From assembly GCF_938030785.1 (NCBI RefSeq), contig NZ_CALHIK010000069.1, positions 1-41,662 of the forward strand: a stretch of DNA of 41,662 bases, in the 5' to 3' direction. The stretch is from an uncultured Campylobacter sp. (GTDB lineage Bacteria > Campylobacterota > Campylobacteria > Campylobacterales > Campylobacteraceae). Within the stretch, counting starts at the first letter, position 1. Each line of letters begins with the position of its first letter. Made by a program: the position numbers and the translations under genes. Below the pieces are notes generated by a model. The model saw only the letters and a list, made by a program, of their open reading frames with translations. It did not search any database and was not told where the DNA came from. Below, piece by piece: positions 37,291-41,662 of the stretch.

Positions 37291-39264
37291 CTAAATTTTG
37301 GTTAAAATTTCGGCCAGCTTTTCGGAATTTACGCTGCCGATCTGGCGCAGGTTCGCAATCTCGGCGCCCTCTTTAAAAAACAGAATCGTAGGCGGACCGA
37401 ATACGTTGAAATGCGCTTTTATCGCCCTATTTTGCTCGCTATCTTCGCTAAGATCGATCTTTAAAAGGCTAAATTTATCAAGAGTGCCCGCAAGAGCGGG
37501 ATCTGCGAACGCTCGCTCGCTCTGCTCGCAATTTTTACACCAGCTAGCCCAAAAATCCACTATCACGGGCTTTTTGGAATTTTCTATTTCGCCGCGCAGC
37601 TGCGCCAGATCGTGCACAAACGAAAAATGCGCGCCGCTTAAATTTTTAGCGCGAGAAATTTCACCCGCTTGCAAGCTCTCGCCGCCGGGGCCCTCCTCGA
37701 AATATCTCGCGCTTTGCGGGATTAGATTACCAAGCGGTCTGGAAAAATCTTTCGCGCCGCTGGCAAAGCCTGCGAGTAGCAGCGCCGAATATAGCGCGAT
37801 TATAAGAGCCAAAGCGCGCTTTATCCCGCCCGCGCCGCCGTCAAACAGCCCTAAAAATCCTGCAAAGATCGCGCCTAAAACTGCGTAAATCAGCAGGCTT
37901 AAATTTTCGCCGATGAGCGCGCGCGAAATCCACACTGCCGTAAAAAGCAACAAAAAGCCGAAAATTTTAGGCACCGCCTCCATCCAAGCTCCGGGCCTAG
38001 GCAGTGCGCCGCCGAGCCCTACCACAAGCAGTAGCGCGCCGCTTCCGAGCCCCAGCGCAAAAAGAGCCGCCGCACCCAGCAGAACGTCGCCGCTGCCCGC
38101 GATGTAAACGAGCGCGCCTGCAAGCGGAGCGGAGATGCATGGCGATACGACGAGCGCCGAGATAAGCCCCATCGAAAAAACTCCGATCAGGCCGCCAGCA
38201 TTTTCGCTTTTGCTATTTAAGAAGCTTTGAAAGCGCGCAGGCAGGCGGATCTCGTAAAATCCAAACATAGAAAACGCGAGCGCAGCGAATATGAGCGAGG
38301 TTAGGATCAGTGCGGGCGGAGTTTGCAGCAGGCCCTGTAAATTTTGCCCGAAAACCGCCACGAAAGCTCCTAAAATCGCATACGAGCTCGCCATCCCGAA
38401 AATATACGCGAGGCTTACGGCGAGGCTTTTTTTCGCGCTCGGCTTCGAGGAAGTTTTCGCCACGATGATCGACGAGAGGATCGGGATGAGCGGATAGACG
38501 CAAGGACTTAGCGAGAGCAGCACGCCGTAGCCGAAAAACAGCGCGATCGCCGCGATGAAGCTCTTGCCGCCGAGAATATTTAAAATTTTATCCTGCTCGG
38601 AGATGGAATTTACGCCGCGAGAAGTTTTTTGCGCGGAGGTTTCGTCGGAATTTACCGCAGCGTTTCCCGCCGAGCTTGCCGCGGAATTTCCCGCCGCGTG
38701 CGAGCTTACCTCAGAATTTGCCGCGGCGCCCGAGGCTGCGGTATTACTTTCAAAATTTAAATTCCCGCTCTGTGCGCTGTACGTGTCAGAAATATGCGCG
38801 GAATTTGCGCCTTTTCGATATCTTTTCAGCTCAGAGTTTGAAATTTTACCGATCTCATAGCCCTCCGCCGCACGCTTGAAGCTAAAGCCGAACTGCTGCG
38901 GCTGGTAGCAAAAACCCGATTTCGTGCAGCCCAGAAAATCGCCGTTAAGCACAAAATCATCGCTGTTCGGGGCATTTGCGAGCACGAGGCCTAAAGGCAC
39001 GGCGATACTAAATTTGCCCTCGTAAATTTTATAATCTTTGTATTCGGTCGCGGCGGGCAGATTTATTAAATTCGTCACCTCCGCACTACCGATGAAAATT
39101 TTTATCTCGTTTTGATAGAGATAGATTCCGTCTGCGATATCAAAGCTTAGCGTTACGCTATCGCTTTGCGCCGTCGCGTCAAGCTTGAACGCGTCGGAAG
39201 GTTTTAAGGGCTCGGCACCTAAACCCAAGAGAAAAAATGCTACCAAAATCAGCGATCTGATCAA
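37291..39264 (-). CDS. dsbD: Thiol:disulfide interchange protein DsbD
   Basis: A 657-residue DsbD that moves electrons from cytoplasmic thioredoxin to the periplasm. I use the TTG at 39264, with AAAGGAT about 7 nt upstream. Signal peptide residues 1-17. The N-terminal alpha domain has Cys113 and Cys119 in FLGCTKSGFCYQPQ. The membrane domain (about 235-520) carries its two cysteines in LSLSPCVYPLIP and VVSPCISAPLAG. The C-terminal thioredoxin domain has DFWASWCKNCEQSE (Cys576, Cys579) and a cis-Pro in FGPPTILFF. Residues about 155-225, between alpha and membrane domains, are a Ser/Ala/Asn-rich low-complexity linker (SNTAASGAAANSEVSSHAAG). It likely supports cytochrome c maturation, relevant to the cytochromes at 23921-25020. 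Divergent from ppk2. Confidence 0.94.
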   Translation of the reverse strand: MIRSLILVAFFLLGLGAEPLKPSDAFKLDATAQSDSVTLSFDIADGIYLYQNEIKIFIGSAEVTNLINLPAATEYKDYKIYEGKFSIAVPLGLVLANAPNSDDFVLNGDFLGCTKSGFCYQPQQFGFSFKRAAEGYEIGKISNSELKRYRKGANSAHISDTYSAQSGNLNFESNTAASGAAANSEVSSHAAGNSAASSAGNAAVNSDETSAQKTSRGVNSISEQDKILNILGGKSFIAAIALFFGYGVLLSLSPCVYPLIPILSSIIVAKTSSKPSAKKSLAVSLAYIFGMASSYAILGAFVAVFGQNLQGLLQTPPALILTSLIFAALAFSMFGFYEIRLPARFQSFLNSKSENAGGLIGVFSMGLISALVVSPCISAPLAGALVYIAGSGDVLLGAAALFALGLGSGALLLVVGLGGALPRPGAWMEAVPKIFGFLLLFTAVWISRALIGENLSLLIYAVLGAIFAGFLGLFDGGAGGIKRALALIIALYSALLLAGFASGAKDFSRPLGNLIPQSARYFEEGPGGESLQAGEISRAKNLSGAHFSFVHDLAQLRGEIENSKKPVIVDFWASWCKNCEQSERAFADPALAGTLDKFSLLKIDLSEDSEQNRAIKAHFNVFGPPTILFFKEGAEIANLRQIGSVNSEKLAEILTKI

Positions 39265-39372
39265 ATTTTATCCTTTGAAATTTTTTCCTACATTCTAACG
39301 TAATAAGTATGAATTTATAGTGTAATCTAAAGAAGTTTTTTGTAAAATTCCTTAAAATTTTTAGGAGGCGAT

Positions 39373-40275
39373 ATGAGCAAAGAGATCAAAACCGAAACGG
39401 GCGAAATAGCGCTGAAAGAGATAGAATTTAAAAGCTCAAAGTATGAAAAAATCTCGTTCAAAGACTACGAAACGCTGCTTGAGAGATACCAGATCGAGCT
39501 TTTGAAGCTGCAAAAATTCGTAAAAGAAAAGGGGCTAAAAATTTTGATTTTGATGGAGGGGCGCGACGCGGCGGGCAAAGGCGGCACGATCAAGCGGTTA
39601 TGCGAGCATCTAAACCCGCGCGGATGCCGCATTGTAGCGCTCGAAAAGCCAAGCAACGTCGAAAAGACGCAGTGGTACTTCCAGCGCTACGTCGCGCACC
39701 TACCCAGCGGCGGCGAGATCACGATATTTGACCGCAGCTGGTACAACCGCGCGATGGTCGAGCCGGTGATGGGCTTTTGCACCCACGCCGAGCATAAAGA
39801 TTTCCTGCGCCAGGTGCCTAAATTTGAGGAGCTTTTGGTAAGTGCGGGGGTAATTTTGTTTAAATTTTACTTCTCAGTCTCCAAAGAGGAGCAAAAAAGG
39901 CGCTTTGAATCGCGCCGTACCGACCCGCTGAAGCAATACAAGCTTTCGCCGGTGGATGCGAGATCGCAGGAGCTGTGGAATCAATACACGCTCGCAAAAT
40001 ACTCGATGCTGCTCGCTTCAAATACCGAGTTTGCGCCGTGGACGATCCTTGATAGCAATGACAAAAAGATCGCGCGACTAAACGCCTTTCGCTGCATCCT
40101 CTCACGCATAGACTATCCCGAAAAGATCGATGCGAAAGAGCTTGCGGTGGATCCAAACCTCGTGCGAAACGGCGCCAGGGAGATAGTGCTAATGGAGGAT
40201 AGCCAAAAAAGCGAGGCTTGGCGCAAGCTGGAAAGCCCCTCTCGCAAGAACAAGAAGGATAAGAAAAAGGGTTAA
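39373..40275 (+). CDS. ppk2: Polyphosphate kinase 2 family protein
   Basis: A 300-residue PPK2 enzyme that transfers phosphate between polyphosphate and nucleotides. Walker A is MEGRDAAGKGGTIKRL (residues 61-76), Walker B is FDRSWYNRAMVEPVMGF (119-135), and the lid region has FYFSVSKEEQKRRFESRRTDPLKQYKLSPVD. It is a single-domain (class I-like) form of normal length, with a perfect AGGAGG site 6 nt before the ATG. The C-terminus is strongly basic (SRKNKKDKKKG), possibly for polyphosphate contact. Direction of catalysis (GTP synthesis or AMP/ADP phosphorylation) is not readable here. Confidence 0.94.
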   Translation: MSKEIKTETGEIALKEIEFKSSKYEKISFKDYETLLERYQIELLKLQKFVKEKGLKILILMEGRDAAGKGGTIKRLCEHLNPRGCRIVALEKPSNVEKTQWYFQRYVAHLPSGGEITIFDRSWYNRAMVEPVMGFCTHAEHKDFLRQVPKFEELLVSAGVILFKFYFSVSKEEQKRRFESRRTDPLKQYKLSPVDARSQELWNQYTLAKYSMLLASNTEFAPWTILDSNDKKIARLNAFRCILSRIDYPEKIDAKELAVDPNLVRNGAREIVLMEDSQKSEAWRKLESPSRKNKKDKKKG

Positions 40276-40822
40276 ATTTTAAGAATTTGACGGAATTTAC
40301 GATGCGGACCCAGCTTGGATTTGATTAAGGCGAGTTCTTGGAAAATATTTGGTGCAGTAAAAGTAGTGCGGGTCTTATTTTGCTTTAACCAAAGCTTCCG
40401 CGGCTCGGCTACATTTGCTTTTGATTAAAGTCCTAGTTTGCCGCCTCCTTTCATTAAAACTCTCGCTTGCACTTCTCCTGCTTTTTAATTAAAACTTGCA
40501 ATTAAATTTTATTTCATCCGCTTCGCTAGCGCGCCAAATTTTATATCAAAATTTTAAAGACTACCGATAAAATTTTAAAAGCGATCAGGGTTAAATTTTA
40601 AGATCGTATATGCCGAGGTATAAAATTTAGAATCAAACCCAGCCGGTACCCGAGAAGCAGAAAGGCAAATCAAGATTTTAAAACGGGGGCTTGGCGACAT
40701 TCATTCAAGCCTTATATCAAAGAATGCCACACACAGTCGCAGCGCAAGAAAGAGGCACTGGTGCTACGAGCGCGATCTGTATTTGCCGCTGGGAAACATA
40801 ACAATATGCTCCCGAATGGCGC
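40276..40822. other. Non-coding or decayed stretch after ppk2
   Basis: About 550 bp without a supportable gene. The first part has AT-rich words and AAATTTT blocks (40500-40630). The part 40690-40810 looks more gene-like in base usage but no long frame or family resemblance is visible. It may hold the remnant of a gene. Confidence 0.4.
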
Positions 40823-40957
40823 TCATTTTTTAAAATTTTTAAAAAATTTCTTCAAAAGCGCCTTGTAAAAGATCGCGAATTTCGACTCTTTTTTCTCATA
40901 AATCACGCGAAAGACGCCCTGTAGATCCAGCTTTTCTTGCAAAGTAATGTTTTGCAC
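40823..40957 (-). CDS. 44-residue basic protein paired with HTH gene
   Basis: A short frame starting GTG at 40957, one base after the stop of the HTH gene, with TAGGAGAG upstream (inside the HTH gene's last codons). It reads MQNITLQEKLDLQGVFRVIYEKKESKF and ends in a Lys/Phe-rich run (YKALLKKFFKNFKK). The ribosome-binding site and spacing support translational coupling. No family is recognised. Confidence 0.6.
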   Translation of the reverse strand: MQNITLQEKLDLQGVFRVIYEKKESKFAIFYKALLKKFFKNFKK

Positions 40958-40958
40958 T

Positions 40959-41204
40959 CTACTCTCCTATAAGTTTTTTTATCTTATGCAGTACAAACGC
41001 AGCGTCGTCGCTATCGAGCTCGCACAACATCTGGCATATCGCGGTCGCGGCCTGCGGCTTGGTCGTGCCCAAGCGCCAGTCCTGATACGTCCGCATCGAC
41101 ACGCCTAACCTCTGCGCCATTGCGGCATGGGAGATCTTTTTGCCGTTGTTTTTGGCTTCGACGGCATTGTGCAAAATGTTGAATATATCGCTCGTTTCTA
41201 ACAT
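40959..41204 (-). CDS. Small helix-turn-helix regulator (XRE-like)
   Basis: An 81-residue protein from the ATG at 41204 (MLETSDIFNILHNAVEAKNNG). The helix-turn-helix is ISHAAMAQRLGVSMRTYQDWRLGTTKPQAATAICQML (residues about 24-60), close to the XRE/YdaS-like type with a conserved SxRTYQxW recognition helix. No ribosome-binding site precedes the ATG, but a TATAAT on the minus strand (41211-41216) would start transcription almost at the ATG, suggesting leaderless translation. It is coupled to the 44-residue protein downstream. A short inverted repeat upstream may be its operator. Function is unknown; such small HTH pairs are often autoregulators of accessory genes. Confidence 0.8.
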   Translation of the reverse strand: MLETSDIFNILHNAVEAKNNGKKISHAAMAQRLGVSMRTYQDWRLGTTKPQAATAICQMLCELDSDDAAFVLHKIKKLIGE

Positions 41205-41210
41205 ATGAAA

Positions 41211-41277
41211 ATTATACAAATTTATTCGTTAATTATACATAAAATCGTATAAAATGAATAAAAATCGTGTTATTCAT
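41211..41277 (-). promoter_or_regulatory. Promoter and candidate operator of the HTH gene
   Basis: Minus-strand TATAAT boxes lie at 41211-41216 and 41232-41237 (a third at 41315-41320). An inverted repeat, ATGAATAA (41254-41261) and TTATTCAT (41270-41277) around an 8-bp spacer, sits just upstream, with an extra TTATTC half-site near 41223. Confidence 0.5.
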
Positions 41278-41540
41278 AAGTAAAAATAGCAAAACACTTC
41301 GTTTATCCGTGTGAATTATACAGAATACTGCATAAAATAAACATAAAATTTTATAAAATTTTGCAGGTATGGGGTGGAGGAAAAATATAGATTTGGAATG
41401 GGATTAGACTTGAAATTTAAACTTATAAAATAGTGGATTTTTAAAAATTTATAGAAATATCAAACAAGAAAGCTGAAATTTCCAAGGATTAAATAAAATT
41501 GATTGATAAAATAGCGTAAAAGCCAGGCGAAGAATAGTAA
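41278..41540. other. AT-rich spacer upstream of the HTH gene
   Basis: About 260 bp, very AT-rich (TAAAATTTTATAAAATTTT near 41340-41360), with no gene. It lies between the HTH promoter and the terminator of the outer-membrane protein gene, and shows no further structure I can support. Confidence 0.5.
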
Positions 41541-41569
41541 AACGAACCGGCATAACCACCGGTCCGTTT
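41541..41569 (-). terminator. Terminator of the outer-membrane protein gene
   Basis: AACGaACCGG (41541-41550) pairs with CCGGTcCGTT (41559-41568) across an 8-nt loop, with one internal mismatch. T-runs lie on both sides; on the minus strand the stem is followed by a short TTTTA. It is 40 bp after the stop codon at 41609. Confidence 0.7.
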
Positions 41570-41608
41570 TAGCTTTTTAAATTTTGATTTTAAAAGCCCT
41601 ACTCGCCT

Positions 41609-41662
41609 TTAAAACATAATCTCAAACCCTGCATTGATAGCTCCGCCTCTTGTTTTGCCTAC
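41609..41662 (-). CDS. C-terminus of an outer-membrane beta-barrel (autotransporter-type) protein, truncated by window edge
   Basis: The last 17 codons on the minus strand read VGKTRGGAINAGFEIMF then TAA. Alternating hydrophobic residues and a terminal Phe are the hallmark of the last strand of outer-membrane beta-barrels, the signal for the Bam machinery. GAINAGFEIMF resembles autotransporter barrels. The rest lies beyond 41662, so identity beyond 'beta-barrel end' cannot be given. A terminator follows. Confidence 0.65.
   Translation of the reverse strand, partial: VGKTRGGAINAGFEIMF

Overview
The window reads as chromosome of a Campylobacterota bacterium, most likely a Campylobacter of the higher-GC oral/host-associated kind (a C. 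gracilis-like species is my guess, not something I can prove). The reasons are the gene order kdsC-lptC-lptA-engB-(membrane protein)-mrdA, which from memory matches C. jejuni Cj0647-Cj0652, the Opr-type porin, the NapC/multihaem cytochrome module, and spacers full of short AAATTT/AAAATTTT words.

Region by region. 1-2165 (+): 3' part of cysE, a small exported protein and an aspartate-type aminotransferase, closed by a terminator. 2905-20865 (+): one long, tightly overlapped operon that I assign to aryl polyene (APE) type pigment biosynthesis. It encodes a phosphopantetheinyl transferase, a lipoprotein, two complete ketosynthases, a Cys-less ketosynthase-like partner, a ketoreductase, two dehydratase domains, two acyl carrier proteins, a PlsC-type acyltransferase, an AMP-ligase fused to a dehydratase, a glycosyltransferase fused to an LpxL-type acyltransferase, a thioesterase, a LolA-like carrier and an MMPL/RND exporter. 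No aromatic ammonia lyase and no methyltransferase are present in the window. Two unrecognised repeat-rich reading frames are tiled into the middle of the operon. 21247-25020: a LysR regulator divergent from a Tat-exported fumarate-reductase-like flavoprotein with a tetrahaem cytochrome and a NapC-type quinol dehydrogenase, which form a periplasmic reductase module of unknown substrate. 25742-28229 (-): porin and two AT-rich unknown membrane proteins. 28446-37242 (-): envelope and housekeeping block (mrdA, membrane protein, acetyltransferase, engB, lptA, lptC, kdsC, hisB), interrupted between kdsC and hisB by a small locus of membrane proteins and a PstS-like binding protein broken by an in-frame stop. 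37291-40275: dsbD (-) divergent from ppk2 (+). 40823-41662 (-): a small HTH regulator with a 44-residue partner, and the last 17 codons of an outer-membrane beta-barrel protein.

How they work together. In the APE model the ligase loads an aryl acid on an ACP, the ketosynthases, reductase and dehydratases extend and desaturate it, and the acyltransferases, glycosyltransferase, LolA-like protein and exporter anchor and move the product to the outer membrane. The reductase module would carry menaquinol electrons through NapC and the tetrahaem cytochrome to the periplasmic flavoprotein.

The most unusual global property is that many conserved enzymes here (ketosynthase, Cys-less ketosynthase partner, ligase, GT/AT fusion, thioesterase tail, EngB, acetyltransferase, DsbD) carry long low-complexity insertions rich in Ala/Ser/Asn/Asp/Glu/Lys. 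Their DNA contains the same AAATTT/GAAATTTT words that fill the intergenic spacers.
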